Source: Swingsia samuiensis (GTDB lineage: Bacteria > Pseudomonadota > Alphaproteobacteria > Acetobacterales > Acetobacteraceae). From it: DNA of 64,000 nucleotides. The stretch covers positions 1,243,501 to 1,307,500 of the forward strand of contig NZ_CP038141.1 in assembly GCF_006542355.1 (NCBI RefSeq). The letters run 5' to 3'. Made by a program: the position numbers and the translations under genes. The notes under the pieces were generated by a model that saw only the letters and a list, made by a program, of their open reading frames with translations, was not told the DNA's origin and did not search any database. Each line of letters begins with the position of its first letter. Positions within the stretch are counted from its first letter, which is position 1. Below, one piece after another: positions 27,564 through 36,916 of this stretch.

Positions 27564-28704
27564 GTTGAGATCCTGTGATAAGGATGTTTTTTAATTCTTC
27601 TAGAAAAGCTTGTCCCGTTGAGGAAGAAAACCACTCACCATGCCCTAAAAGATAATCATAATAAGCACTATCTGCGGAGAGGGAGTCTAACACGAGCTGG
27701 TCGTAATAGCTGACTTCGGACAAGGCAAATTCGAGATGTACGAGAGGCAGGAAATGAATAAGAAGGTGACACTCTGCCGGAGAGAGAGAGCGTTTAGACT
27801 GATAGCCTTTTAAGAAAGACTGGAGGCGATCCCAAGTGATAGTGTAAGTAGAACTGAGCCACGAAATCATTGTACGCTCAAGTGCGACGGCAAGATCATA
27901 AACAGTACATGTTTGATTGGACATTCCAAAGTCAAAAATCCCCGAGATAGAGGATGACGGTTGATTATTTTGCCAAAATAGGTTGGAGGGATGCCAGTCT
28001 CCATGCCCCCAGCATGATTGTATCGATGAGAGATACGGTTTGAGCTGATGGTGGAAAGGAAAGAAAAGAGCGATATCTTTACGCCAAGGATAACGTTTGA
28101 GAGTATCAGATAAGCCGGGTTGTGTCGGGATCCATTGCTGAAGCCCCGTCAAAAGGTCTGGCTGGGTAATGACATCAAAACACGAGAGAAGAAGCTGACC
28201 TGTTCGTTTAGGAGCGTGATATGTTTCAGAGGCTAAATGCAGTTTTGCAAGTTCTTTTCCTGCGGTGAAAGCATGCTCAACATTCAAATATGGCTCCCAC
28301 GATTGAACGTTTCGATATAGATCCAATCCAGCAATGGGGCGGAAGATTTCATATGTCGAATGGTCAGATGAAACCGTTCTTGTGTGGTCACGTGTTAAAA
28401 GTGGTAAGTTTATAGGAAGATGGTGGCCTGCGAGGTGATGCATGAAGTGGTGTTCACTGCTCAGTGCGTTTTGATTTCTTAAATGGTTTGAATGTCTTTT
28501 GATAAAGAACGTGGATTGATCGGTTGTTTTTAGGAGCGCTGTTGCCGAAAAAGGCCTTTGACCATGCCACAGAATGTGATCAGGTGAGGTTGTAACGGAA
28601 GCAAAATGAGAAAGAACCGTTTGGGCCTCCTGAAGGGTGATTGCAGGCCAGTGTCGTTCTGATTGAATGCCTTTGACGCCAAACTGCCCTAAATGCGACG
28701 ACAT
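27550..28704 (-). CDS. APH-fold phosphotransferase, probable thiamine kinase
   Basis: 384 residues, aminoglycoside phosphotransferase/choline kinase fold. The catalytic loop is HGDWHPSN (about 245-252) with its Asp and Asn, and the metal-binding motif is FDFGM (about 267-271). An N-lobe Lys in FFIKRH (about 69-71) would bind ATP. It starts two bases after the TonB receptor stop and is followed by the pnuT-like gene, all behind a TPP riboswitch. I infer phosphorylation of imported thiamine to thiamine monophosphate, which would trap it in the cell. Similar folds act on homoserine, choline and sugars, so the substrate is contextual. Confidence 0.78.
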   Translation of the reverse strand: MSSHLGQFGVKGIQSERHWPAITLQEAQTVLSHFASVTTSPDHILWHGQRPFSATALLKTTDQSTFFIKRHSNHLRNQNALSSEHHFMHHLAGHHLPINLPLLTRDHTRTVSSDHSTYEIFRPIAGLDLYRNVQSWEPYLNVEHAFTAGKELAKLHLASETYHAPKRTGQLLLSCFDVITQPDLLTGLQQWIPTQPGLSDTLKRYPWRKDIALFFPFHHQLKPYLSSIQSCWGHGDWHPSNLFWQNNQPSSSISGIFDFGMSNQTCTVYDLAVALERTMISWLSSTYTITWDRLQSFLKGYQSKRSLSPAECHLLIHFLPLVHLEFALSEVSYYDQLVLDSLSADSAYYDYLLGHGEWFSSSTGQAFLEELKNILITGSQHVLD

Positions 28705-28706
28705 AT

Positions 28707-31100
28707 TTAAAAGCCGGTTGAGGCTGTAAAGAGTGTCGCAAATCCACCTCCGATATAATAAGTCGGGGCATTGCCACTAAGGGTTGAGCCATAAATGCCC
28801 GTGGTCGTACGTGCGTTGAGTGTTGTGCTGGCAACGCCTGACAGGGAGTGTTGATTGGTAATATTTACAAAATTCAAGCGGAAGGTTGGTTTTTGTAGAT
28901 GATACATATCCCCTAAACGGTATCCAATCGAAAGGTCTCCTGTTGTTCGGTCAGGCATACGCTCATCATTCATGAAGGATGAGAATTGATGAGCGGTATA
29001 ATGGAGCGTTGCCATACCAAAGAGATGACCGTCATCATAGCTAAGCCCTACTGCGGCTTGAAGCGGAGGGCTCCGAACGGCTGTTTTTCCTTTTGTAGGA
29101 AGTAGATCTCCGTTGCTGGCAAGGTTATTATCAATGGTGGCATGTAGGTACTCCCCTGAAATATAAGGGCTGAAGTGATGCCATGGACGCAAGCCAATCT
29201 CGATGTCGACACCACGGGATGTTTGCCCCCCAGCATTGATTGTGGATTGAATGGGGGAGCCGTTTTGGTAAATTGTGGTGGAGATTTGACGGTTGGTGAA
29301 ATTGTAATTGAAGAGTGTTAGGCTGCCAATAATCAAATTTCCTGTGCGGCGGTATCCTAGTTCTTCAGAAATAGAATATTCGTTCTTTATGCGTGATGAT
29401 CCTGTTGTTTGTGTACTCCCCGAACTCGGGTCATAGGTATTATAGAGGGCGTTTTGGTCTGGTGCCCGAAAGTTGGTGGTTGCATTCAAGAAAATCTGAT
29501 TATGAGAATCAATCCGCCAACGCATGCCCAGCCTTGGAAGAGGTTCCATGCTGTTTGAACCAACATTATATTGAGGGCCGGGCAGCTTGTTGGTGCCGTA
29601 TCGGCTCATCATAACAGCTTTAAATCCTGCTTCGATGACGAGACGGTTGTGTAATAAAGAGGCCCGATCAGCAATGTAGATTGCGTTGGTCTGAGAGATC
29701 GTGTGGAAATTGCCTCCCAGTAGTCTCATGCCGTTTGATAAATGAATAATATCGTGGTGGTTTTCAGCCCATATGTCAGGCGAATATCCTGTTGTGGAAA
29801 TTGGAGAAAAGGACTGCTGCTCATTATCATCTCCATAATCATACCAGTAACCTAAAATAGCTTCGTTCCATTTGGTTTTATAATGAAGGGATGTGTTGAA
29901 GCCGGAACGATAGCTGCGTTGTGTATAATTAGCGCGAACAAGTGCCGTGCCATCTTGCGCATTCGGTAGATCAAGATTGTCGGAAATGGGTTGTGTCCCG
30001 TAATAAAGCCCGGATTCCGATAAGGTTGAGCCAGCAGGAACGTTCCCATAAGCCATCTGGCTGTAAGGCGTTGCATTTAAACTAAGGTGGTTTGTTAAGG
30101 TGAAATGAACGGGAGCTCCAACATAGAGTGTCCGCTCAGGGGCGCGATATAAGCGCCAATAGTTTGTGGCTTGGCTCGGGTTGGAAGGATCAAAGGTTGC
30201 AGAAAGATTATTGCTTCCATGGATGGAATTCGCTTTCCAGCTTTGCATGGAGACAAGGCTGTAATAGCTGGTAATGGCCGTATTAAAGGAGCCTAAAAGA
30301 CTGGCGTGATTTCCGTTTCCCCATTCTTTTAGAAATTTGAAGTCAACATGTTGTCGGTGGTCACGCCCAGGCCCTCGCCAGTTGTCACTTGCTGCTTGAG
30401 AGTAGGATATGAACCCTCTTACTCCGCTCTGCCCGATATTACCGGTATTAAGGCGTATAAATTCTCGGTTGGTATTATAGGAGCCATAAGAGGCACTGGC
30501 ATATCCGCCTGCATGTTTACTTGGATTGAGGAAGGTTAAGCTCATAAGGCCGCCTGCGGCGTTTAGAACTGGACTATCAAGGTCGGCAGATCCTTGTGCG
30601 AGAGCGACTTGGCTATAGTTTTCAGTGTCGGCAAACTGGTTAGGGTAGCCAGAATAATAAGCAACATCATTTAAAGGCATGCCTTCCAAGACATACCCAA
30701 TAGAATCATTATTGAGGCCACGGACGGTTAGGTTTGTGTTGGGAGAAAACCCAAAAGGATCTGATGTTGCGACATTCGCACCCGGCAGCATCGCAGCAAG
30801 TTGGTAAGCTGTCGCCATAGGAGGTTGTTTATCCATATAATCACGGCTGACAGTACTGACAGAGCGTACGCCATTCTCAATTTTAATGAGACCTCCCCCT
30901 GGCTGATGGCCGGGTGCTCGATCTGATGTGCCATGAACGGAAATATGCTCTTCTTTGGGAGGAGCAGAAGATGTGTTGTGTGTGGGCACGGTATTGGCAA
31001 AAGAAGAGGTGCCACCGAGCAGAATAGTTAAAAGCGTTATATGGCTTTTATGGACATGAAGTGAGCGTATAAAAAAGTGATAATAACGATGATCTGACAT
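28707..31100 (-). CDS. TonB-dependent receptor, probable thiamine uptake
   Basis: 797 residues. A long N-region and signal peptide (ending near residue 35, TSSFA), a plug domain (about 75-190, with LTVRGLNNDSIGYVLEGMPLND) and a beta-barrel ending in an aromatic residue (ASTGF), as expected of a TonB-dependent outer-membrane receptor. Located directly after the TPP riboswitch, it should bring thiamine or a thiamine derivative across the outer membrane with TonB energy. The specificity comes from the riboswitch and neighbours, not from the receptor itself. Confidence 0.87.
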   Translation of the reverse strand: MSDHRYYHFFIRSLHVHKSHITLLTILLGGTSSFANTVPTHNTSSAPPKEEHISVHGTSDRAPGHQPGGGLIKIENGVRSVSTVSRDYMDKQPPMATAYQLAAMLPGANVATSDPFGFSPNTNLTVRGLNNDSIGYVLEGMPLNDVAYYSGYPNQFADTENYSQVALAQGSADLDSPVLNAAGGLMSLTFLNPSKHAGGYASASYGSYNTNREFIRLNTGNIGQSGVRGFISYSQAASDNWRGPGRDHRQHVDFKFLKEWGNGNHASLLGSFNTAITSYYSLVSMQSWKANSIHGSNNLSATFDPSNPSQATNYWRLYRAPERTLYVGAPVHFTLTNHLSLNATPYSQMAYGNVPAGSTLSESGLYYGTQPISDNLDLPNAQDGTALVRANYTQRSYRSGFNTSLHYKTKWNEAILGYWYDYGDDNEQQSFSPISTTGYSPDIWAENHHDIIHLSNGMRLLGGNFHTISQTNAIYIADRASLLHNRLVIEAGFKAVMMSRYGTNKLPGPQYNVGSNSMEPLPRLGMRWRIDSHNQIFLNATTNFRAPDQNALYNTYDPSSGSTQTTGSSRIKNEYSISEELGYRRTGNLIIGSLTLFNYNFTNRQISTTIYQNGSPIQSTINAGGQTSRGVDIEIGLRPWHHFSPYISGEYLHATIDNNLASNGDLLPTKGKTAVRSPPLQAAVGLSYDDGHLFGMATLHYTAHQFSSFMNDERMPDRTTGDLSIGYRLGDMYHLQKPTFRLNFVNITNQHSLSGVASTTLNARTTTGIYGSTLSGNAPTYYIGGGFATLFTASTGF

Positions 31101-31108
31101 TCTTTTCC

Positions 31109-31211
31109 CATCCCTCCGCCAGTATGATCTGGATCAGGTTCTATGGGTCGCTGCGCTAAGTATCGATGAGTATACTTCAGCAAGCTCTCAGTCTCTTGTC
31201 GAGACGCCCCA
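31109..31211 (-). promoter_or_regulatory. TPP (THI-box) riboswitch
   Basis: Read on the minus strand, the region starts GGGGCG, has the conserved CTGAGA (P2/J2-3 core, about 31187-31192), an ACCC element, the pyrophosphate-sensor block GAACCTGATCCAGATCATACTGGCG and the closing GGAGGGA (31111-31117). P3 is extended by an AAGTAT/ATACTT stem. The element ends about 10 bases before the ATG of the TonB receptor, and the only Shine-Dalgarno-like bases overlap its 3' end, so control is probably at translation initiation: bound TPP would hide the site. Confidence 0.95.
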
Positions 31212-31322
31212 AGGTTGTTGTGTCCTTTTCATAAGAAAGGTTGTATTGTCAATATTATGTCTCTGAAATGCGTTTGATTTATTTGTATAAGAACGTTGAT
31301 CATATCATTGTTGGGAAGCAGC

Positions 31323-31880
31323 GTGCGTTACGGCCTATATATTTGTTTATTGAGTTTTTCTATACTTGCGACGTGGATGGCTGTTATTGCTGTTAAAGAT
31401 ATAAGAACAACTCCTGAGCTTTCTGATGTGGCTGTAATTTTTGGCACAGCCGTAACCGCAGAAGGGGAGCCACGCTGGGCGTTGCGTGAACGTTTAAAGA
31501 CCGGGCTTTCTTTATGGAAGAATAAAAAAGCTACGGTGCTCATGGTGAGTGGGGCGATTGAAAAAAAGAATCATAACCAAGACGAAGCGCAGATTATGGC
31601 GCATTGGCTTGAAAAAGAAGGCGTTCCAGCACAAGCTATTATGATCGACTCACACGGCAATAACACATGGTGTACAGCACAAAACACAGCTCGGTTTTTT
31701 CCTCACAGGCGTCTCATTGTTGTAACACAATGGTTTCATGTTGCTCGAGCACGATGGGCTTTGTCACAGTTTGACTTTCAGCATATCTCAGCAGCTTATC
31801 CGCGACATTTTAAGATAATTGAAATATGGTATTTATTTCGTGAGGCAATTGCTTGGCCTGCCTACATGCTTTTGAAATAA
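31323..31880 (+). CDS. YdcF/SanA-like DUF218 membrane protein
   Basis: 185 residues from the GTG at 31323, which follows GGGAAG; TTG codons at 31296, 31308 and 31311 are in frame. One membrane segment (about 4-24), then the DUF218 domain: VAVIFGTAV near residue 38, the SG motif in VLMVSGA and the DSHGNNTWCTAQN segment near 110. SanA/YdcF proteins are linked to envelope integrity and polysaccharide metabolism, but the reaction is not defined. It stands alone, converging on the AGE-family gene. Confidence 0.82.
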   Translation: MRYGLYICLLSFSILATWMAVIAVKDIRTTPELSDVAVIFGTAVTAEGEPRWALRERLKTGLSLWKNKKATVLMVSGAIEKKNHNQDEAQIMAHWLEKEGVPAQAIMIDSHGNNTWCTAQNTARFFPHRRLIVVTQWFHVARARWALSQFDFQHISAAYPRHFKIIEIWYLFREAIAWPAYMLLK

Positions 31881-31884
31881 AAGG

Positions 31885-31918
31885 GGCACTACCCTAGTGG
31901 GAATAGGGCAGTGTATTT
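31885..31918. terminator. Convergent-gene terminator hairpin
   Basis: CACTACCCTA (31887-31896) pairs with TAGGGCAGTG (31904-31913) with one mismatch and a 7-base loop. T-rich sequence follows on the plus strand (TATTTGGTTTT), and CCCCTTTTATTT follows on the minus strand, so it could end both the DUF218 gene and the AGE-family gene. Confidence 0.55.
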
Positions 31919-31922
31919 GGTT

Positions 31923-33182
31923 TTAAAACTGAACGCCAATTTGTTTTATAGCAGTTGCAAGAGAAGGCGCTAAAGGCATTAAAGGAGCTATGGTTGCTTG
32001 ATATGCGTGATAGAGATCCGCTTTGCCTTTATAGATTTTTTCAGACGGTTTCCCACTAGGAGAAACTTCGTTAAACCAGCTCCCATATTCTCGGTCGACT
32101 AAAGTTGTATCAATATAATCCCAGAATGTACGGTACCAGTATTCATATTTGATATTTCCGGTGCGTTTGAACAGGTTGATAGCAGCAGTTAATGCCTCGG
32201 CCTCAACCCAATGGGCGCGCTCTGTGACATGGGGTTTATGTTTCCAATCAACCGTGTAAACAATCCCGGGTTTTCCATCTGCGGACCAGCCAGCGTTAAT
32301 ACCCGTTTCAAATAAGGATTGCGCATCATGGAGCATCCATTCAGGAGCTTTTTCACCGCGTCTTAATAAAGCAGCTTCCAGTTTAAGGGTAAGATGAGCC
32401 CATTCAAAAAAGTGCCCAGGCGTCATGCCATATGGGCGCAAACTGTCATAAGGTTCGTCTTTATTATAATCTTTTAACAGTTTCCATTGGCGATCGAAGT
32501 GTTCAGGCATGGCAAAGCCTTGCTGAGAGGCTAATTCATGAACAAAACGAGTGACAATTCTGAGAGCGCGGTGTAGCCATTTGACATCACCTGTTACATC
32601 CGCCAGCGCCATGAACGCTTCTGTGGAATGCATGTTACTATTTGCGCCTCTATAATTTTCTTCATCCGACCAATCAGCGGCAAAGCTTTCACGCATCACA
32701 CCTTCTTCATCTGACCAGAAGTGTGTTTCAATTTGATCAATGGCATCACGGAGAAGCTCGTCTGCTCCATCAATGTCAATAAGAGTAGCAGATGAAGCCC
32801 CAAGAGCCACGAACGCATGCAAATAGGCTTGTTTTCGATCTTTGGGTTTATTGGCAAAATGTTTCCACCCGCCATTTTTTGTATCTTTCAGACTTGTCCG
32901 GAGAGCCTCAACGCCATGAGATGCAAGCGAATGACTTCCCGGAATACCCTGTAAAGCAGCTACAGAATAAATATGTATGGCACGTGCAGTGAGGGTCGCT
33001 TCACCTCTTGCTTTGCTGGGAAGTTCACCTTTCAGGCTTAATCCAGAAAACCCGTCGTTTACTTTGGCTTTTTTATCAAAATTTAGGAGCTTACGGCCCA
33101 TATTGGAAAGCCATAAGCGATGAGAGGCATGGCGAATATAAGCTTCATGGCTTAAAAGGGTAGGCGAAAGACGATCGGACAT
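31923..33182 (-). CDS. AGE-family sugar epimerase/isomerase
   Basis: 419 residues, forming the (alpha/alpha)6 barrel typical of N-acylglucosamine 2-epimerase and YihS-type aldose-ketose isomerases. Conserved pieces are YRGANSNMHSTEAFMA (about 178-193), MTPGHFFEWAHL (about 260-271) and the HWVEAEAL segment, which carry the active-site His and Glu residues of the family. The overall pattern is nearer YihS/D-mannose isomerase than true GlcNAc epimerase, so interconversion of mannose, fructose and glucose is the better guess. It is cytoplasmic and divergent from rpe across a 160-bp gap. Confidence 0.82.
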   Translation of the reverse strand: MSDRLSPTLLSHEAYIRHASHRLWLSNMGRKLLNFDKKAKVNDGFSGLSLKGELPSKARGEATLTARAIHIYSVAALQGIPGSHSLASHGVEALRTSLKDTKNGGWKHFANKPKDRKQAYLHAFVALGASSATLIDIDGADELLRDAIDQIETHFWSDEEGVMRESFAADWSDEENYRGANSNMHSTEAFMALADVTGDVKWLHRALRIVTRFVHELASQQGFAMPEHFDRQWKLLKDYNKDEPYDSLRPYGMTPGHFFEWAHLTLKLEAALLRRGEKAPEWMLHDAQSLFETGINAGWSADGKPGIVYTVDWKHKPHVTERAHWVEAEALTAAINLFKRTGNIKYEYWYRTFWDYIDTTLVDREYGSWFNEVSPSGKPSEKIYKGKADLYHAYQATIAPLMPLAPSLATAIKQIGVQF

Positions 33183-33343
33183 TTTCCCTCGGGAGAAAAA
33201 TAAAAATTATGGAAATAATTATAAAAAGAAGTCGTTATAGCCAGAGAAGTTTTTCACATCACTAAGAGTTGTTTTCTCAAGAAGCCGCGTAAAGTGAGAG
33301 TAACGTCTTGCGTAATGTTCAGAGTTTGCGGATACTTCAATTT

Positions 33344-34003
33344 ATGACAGAAAAACCATCCATCATTGTAGCCCCTAGCTTATTAGCTGCTGACTTTGCT
33401 CGTTTGAAAGACGAGGTTGAATCTGTTTCACGGGCCCCGTGGCTGCATCTGGATGTAATGGATGGCCATTTTGTGCCCAATATCTCATTTGGCCCGTCTG
33501 TTATTGCCGCGTTACGCAAGCACACAAAAGCCAAGTTTGATGTGCACCTTATGATTGCTCCGGTTGACCCTTATCTGGAGGCAACAGCAAAAGCGGGTGC
33601 AGATCATATAACAGTTCATGTCGAAAATGCTCCCCATGTTCATAGAACATTGCAAACTATTCGGTCGCTTGGATGCAAAGCAGGCATAGCGTTATGTCCT
33701 GCAACTCCACCTGAGGCGATTTCAGAAGTTATGGATCTGGTGGATATTATTTTGGTGATGACGGTAAACCCGGGCTTTGGAGGACAAAGTTTTCTTGCAA
33801 GCCAGTTACCAAAAATTAAGAAAATATCGCAGATGATAAAAGAAAGTGGTCGAGATATTGTTCTGGCTGTTGATGGTGGTATAGACCCCAAGACAGCTCC
33901 GTTAACGGTAGAGGCTGGTGCACGTATGTTGGTTGCCGGTTCTGCTATTTATGGGCAATCAGATCGAGATGCTGCTATTCGAGCCCTTCAAGGGGCAGAC
34001 TGA
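33344..34003 (+). CDS. rpe: Ribulose-phosphate 3-epimerase
   Basis: 219 residues from ATG 33344; the frame is open from a TTG at 33308, but MTEKPSIIVAPSLLAADF is the normal family start. A TIM barrel with the metal and catalytic residues in HLDVMDGHFVPN (DVMD, His) and VDGGI, plus MTVNPGFGGQ. It interconverts ribulose 5-phosphate and xylulose 5-phosphate in the pentose phosphate pathway, the main sugar route of acetic acid bacteria. A heparinase-like gene follows 15 bases downstream. Confidence 0.95.
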   Translation: MTEKPSIIVAPSLLAADFARLKDEVESVSRAPWLHLDVMDGHFVPNISFGPSVIAALRKHTKAKFDVHLMIAPVDPYLEATAKAGADHITVHVENAPHVHRTLQTIRSLGCKAGIALCPATPPEAISEVMDLVDIILVMTVNPGFGGQSFLASQLPKIKKISQMIKESGRDIVLAVDGGIDPKTAPLTVEAGARMLVAGSAIYGQSDRDAAIRALQGAD

Positions 34004-34018
34004 GGAAATTAGAGCCGA

Positions 34019-35683
34019 ATGCCGATAACACGCTGGATCAGAGGAGCTAAATTATCTTTTGCGCGCCTTCCTATAAGAGGAGGAGCGCCATCTGAACCGG
34101 CGTATATATATCGTGATCCGTGGAAGGGAGACGCTGAGCAAGGGGCTAGAATAGTTTCTGGCCGTTTCTTGTTTGAACGGCAGGAATATTCCTTTCCATC
34201 GGGGCGGTGGGACCAAGGGACGTGGCCTGAGCCGGCCCAAGAGTGGCTACACAGTTTTTGCTGGCTGCGTGATTTGCGTGCCCTTGGGAGTGATGAAGCA
34301 CGTTTAACGGCGCGTGCGTTAGTCAGCCATTGGCTTTCTTATCCTCCGACTGATCTTTTGGTGAAAAACGCAAGTGTAACTGGGGCAAGGCTTGCTGCTT
34401 GGATTGCCAATCACGAGTTTGCACTTGCGTCGGCTGATCGTCGGATTCAGCAGAAATTTATGGAGCGTCTGCTACAGGAAGGAAGAACAATTGCTGCGTT
34501 TCTTCCTTTGCCGGCTCAGGGGTGGAAAGGGTTAAAGGCTTTAAAGGGCTTGCTGGCGGTGGCATTGGCCATTCCCGAACAAACAGGGTTTATGAGCCGT
34601 TTTTTGAGGTATCTTCCCGCAGAAATTGAACGGCTTATTCTTGCTGATGGTATGGTAGCTGAACGCTCCCCAGAAGCTCAGTTCCAAGCCGCGCGTGAAC
34701 TAACTGAAATGTCCATTATGTTTCGGACGGCTCATTCAAGTGTGCCTCCCATTTTGGAAACATCGTTAGATAAAGTCTGTCCAGTTCTGCGTGCTATGCG
34801 TCATGGAGATGGAGCGTTAGCCGTATTTAACGGGTCCCGTGAATTATATAGTTCTGTGATTGATGAGGTTTTGGCACAAGGGGCGCGTCAAAAATTACTG
34901 GCACCGTCTATGTCGCAAGGTTTGTTTACACGCTTGGCCTTGGGAAAAGCCTTGTTGATTATGGACAATGGGCCTCCAGCCGCAGAAGGGTTTGATAAAA
35001 GGGCGCATGCAGGGACGCTTTCTTTTGAGTTTTCTTATCAGCGGCATCGTCTTTTTGTAAATTGTGGAAGTGCTGAAGTTGGAGCTTGGAATAAAGCGTT
35101 GAGAGCTAGTCCAGCTCATACGGTTTTGGTTGCTGATGGTCTTTCATCGTCAGATTTTAATGCAGAAGGGCGAGTGGTACGTCGTCCTGCCCATGTAATG
35201 TGTGAACACCAGACGGATGGGACTGCGCATTGGTTAGAGACATCCCATGATGGGTATTATCCTCCTCTTGGGTTGAAATGGACGCGGAATCTTTATCTTG
35301 GAGGAGAGGGGGAAGATTTACGTGGACAGGAAATTGTTGAAGGGGAACGTGCAACTCCGTTTGCTTTGAGATTTCATATTCACCCAGATGTTACAGTTAT
35401 TCGGGATGATGAAGATATTATTTTAAAGGTTGGTGGAATGGTTTGGCGCTTCCGTCAAAAAGGAGGTCAAATTAATTTAGAAAATGATATTTATGTTGCG
35501 CGTGGTCGTGTTGAAAAAACACAGCAAATAGTTGTTGAATCGATACAATATAAAATATCCAGCGAAGATAATAAGCTGCAAGAATCTGACGAGGCCTCTT
35601 CAAAAGATTCTTTGAGTGAGAACAAAGAAAAGAAAAAGTTTTCTCAAACGGTGACCTGGCTGCTTGAGCGTATCCCAGAATAG
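34019..35683 (+). CDS. Heparinase II/III-like protein
   Basis: 554 residues. The N-terminal half is alpha-helical (about 1-280, toroid-like), and the C-terminal half is the beta-sandwich heparinase II/III domain (about 320-500, with RLFVNCGSAEVGAWNKALRASPAHT). The last 45 residues are highly charged (SSEDNKLQESDEASSKDS). There is no signal peptide, which is usual for this alphaproteobacterial group, whose substrate is unknown; the family as a whole includes polysaccharide lyases. It lies between rpe and a GT4 glycosyltransferase gene, suggesting cell-envelope or exopolysaccharide metabolism. Confidence 0.8.
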   Translation: MPITRWIRGAKLSFARLPIRGGAPSEPAYIYRDPWKGDAEQGARIVSGRFLFERQEYSFPSGRWDQGTWPEPAQEWLHSFCWLRDLRALGSDEARLTARALVSHWLSYPPTDLLVKNASVTGARLAAWIANHEFALASADRRIQQKFMERLLQEGRTIAAFLPLPAQGWKGLKALKGLLAVALAIPEQTGFMSRFLRYLPAEIERLILADGMVAERSPEAQFQAARELTEMSIMFRTAHSSVPPILETSLDKVCPVLRAMRHGDGALAVFNGSRELYSSVIDEVLAQGARQKLLAPSMSQGLFTRLALGKALLIMDNGPPAAEGFDKRAHAGTLSFEFSYQRHRLFVNCGSAEVGAWNKALRASPAHTVLVADGLSSSDFNAEGRVVRRPAHVMCEHQTDGTAHWLETSHDGYYPPLGLKWTRNLYLGGEGEDLRGQEIVEGERATPFALRFHIHPDVTVIRDDEDIILKVGGMVWRFRQKGGQINLENDIYVARGRVEKTQQIVVESIQYKISSEDNKLQESDEASSKDSLSENKEKKKFSQTVTWLLERIPE

Positions 35684-35692
35684 GGAATTCAG

Positions 35693-36811
35693 ATGAAAAT
35701 TCTCGAAATTACAAATGTGGATTTTGCGTTAAAACAGTTCCTGTTTCCGCTGATGAAAGCATTGCGTGATGCTGGTCATGAGGTGCAAGGCGTTTGTGCG
35801 GAAGGCCCTCATTTAGCTGCTGTGCGCGAGGCTGGGTTTGTTGTTCATGCCGTTCCTATGGCCCGAACATTATCACCTATAGCCCAGCTACGGGCTTTTT
35901 ATTCTTTAGTCAAACTGATCCGTCAGGAGAAACCAGATATCGTGCACGGCCATATGCCTATCAGTGGTATTTTGGCTCGTTTTGCAGCGCGTATTTGTGG
36001 TGTTCCTGTTGTCGCATATACGTGCCATGGTTTTTTGTTTAACCAGCCGAGTTCCTTCTTTCGACGTGCTTTATCTTTGATATTGGAGTGGATGGCGGGG
36101 CGGATAACAAACCTCTATATGACAGTTTCTGTAGAAGAAGCACGTGATGCTCGGCGGCTTCATTTGAATGCTCATCCAATAGCGATTGGTAATGGGCGTG
36201 ATCCGCAAAAATATAAAGCGAACCCTCAAAAACGACATGAAATAAGGCAAGCGTTAGGTGTGTCTGAAGATCAAGTTGTTATTATTATTATTTCCCGTTT
36301 GGTGAGGCATAAGGGGTATCCAGAGCTTTTACATGCTATGGAGCATGTTCCTCACGCGGAGTTATGGGTTGTAGGAGAGCGTTTACCTTCAGATCATGGA
36401 GATCATCTTGATATTATTTTTGATGAGGCGAAAAGTAAGCTAGGCACTCGTTTACGTATGTTGGGATATCGTGACGATATTCCTGATCTTTTGTCTGCGG
36501 CAGATATTTTTGTTTTGCCTAGTCATTTTGAAGGGCTGCCAATGTCGATTATTGAGGCGATGCTGACAGAACTTCCTGTTGTTGCTACCGATATTCGTGG
36601 CTCACGAGAGCAGGTCATTCATGGAGAAACAGGGTTTTTAGTGCCAGCGGGAGTATCAACCCCCTTAAGCTGTGCGTTGAATGCACTGACGAATAATAGA
36701 GAGCTTGCCCGTCAGATGGGGGAGCGAGGTCGTCAACATGCCGTTTCTAAATATAACGAGAAACGAATAGTTGAGACGACGGTTAAGTTGATTGAACAGG
36801 AAATTAGATAG
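35693..36811 (+). CDS. GT4-family glycosyltransferase
   Basis: 372 residues with two Rossmann-like halves. The N-terminal acceptor half includes GHMPISGILARFAARICGVPVVAYTCHGF; the donor half contains VVIIIISRLVRHKGYPELLHA and the GT4 nucleotide-sugar-binding motif FVLPSHFEGLPMSIIEAM (about 280-297). It probably transfers a hexose from a nucleotide sugar to a lipid- or polysaccharide-linked acceptor at the membrane. It starts nine bases after the heparinase-like gene, so rpe, heparinase-like and GT4 may form one unit. Confidence 0.88.
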   Translation: MKILEITNVDFALKQFLFPLMKALRDAGHEVQGVCAEGPHLAAVREAGFVVHAVPMARTLSPIAQLRAFYSLVKLIRQEKPDIVHGHMPISGILARFAARICGVPVVAYTCHGFLFNQPSSFFRRALSLILEWMAGRITNLYMTVSVEEARDARRLHLNAHPIAIGNGRDPQKYKANPQKRHEIRQALGVSEDQVVIIIISRLVRHKGYPELLHAMEHVPHAELWVVGERLPSDHGDHLDIIFDEAKSKLGTRLRMLGYRDDIPDLLSAADIFVLPSHFEGLPMSIIEAMLTELPVVATDIRGSREQVIHGETGFLVPAGVSTPLSCALNALTNNRELARQMGERGRQHAVSKYNEKRIVETTVKLIEQEIR

Positions 36812-36916
36812 GTAAAGAAAGTAGTTTTTTGTAATTTTTATAATGTGCTCTAAATTGTATAGGCAATAAATATATTTCCCTCTATGGAAGACCTATCTTT
36901 AATATGAGGGTCAGTG

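Noticed and set aside
31223-31262. Promoter for the TPP-controlled operon with TTGACA
   Set aside because: On the minus strand TTGACA is followed by TATGAA after only 13 bases, too short for a normal spacer, so I did not list it as a promoter.
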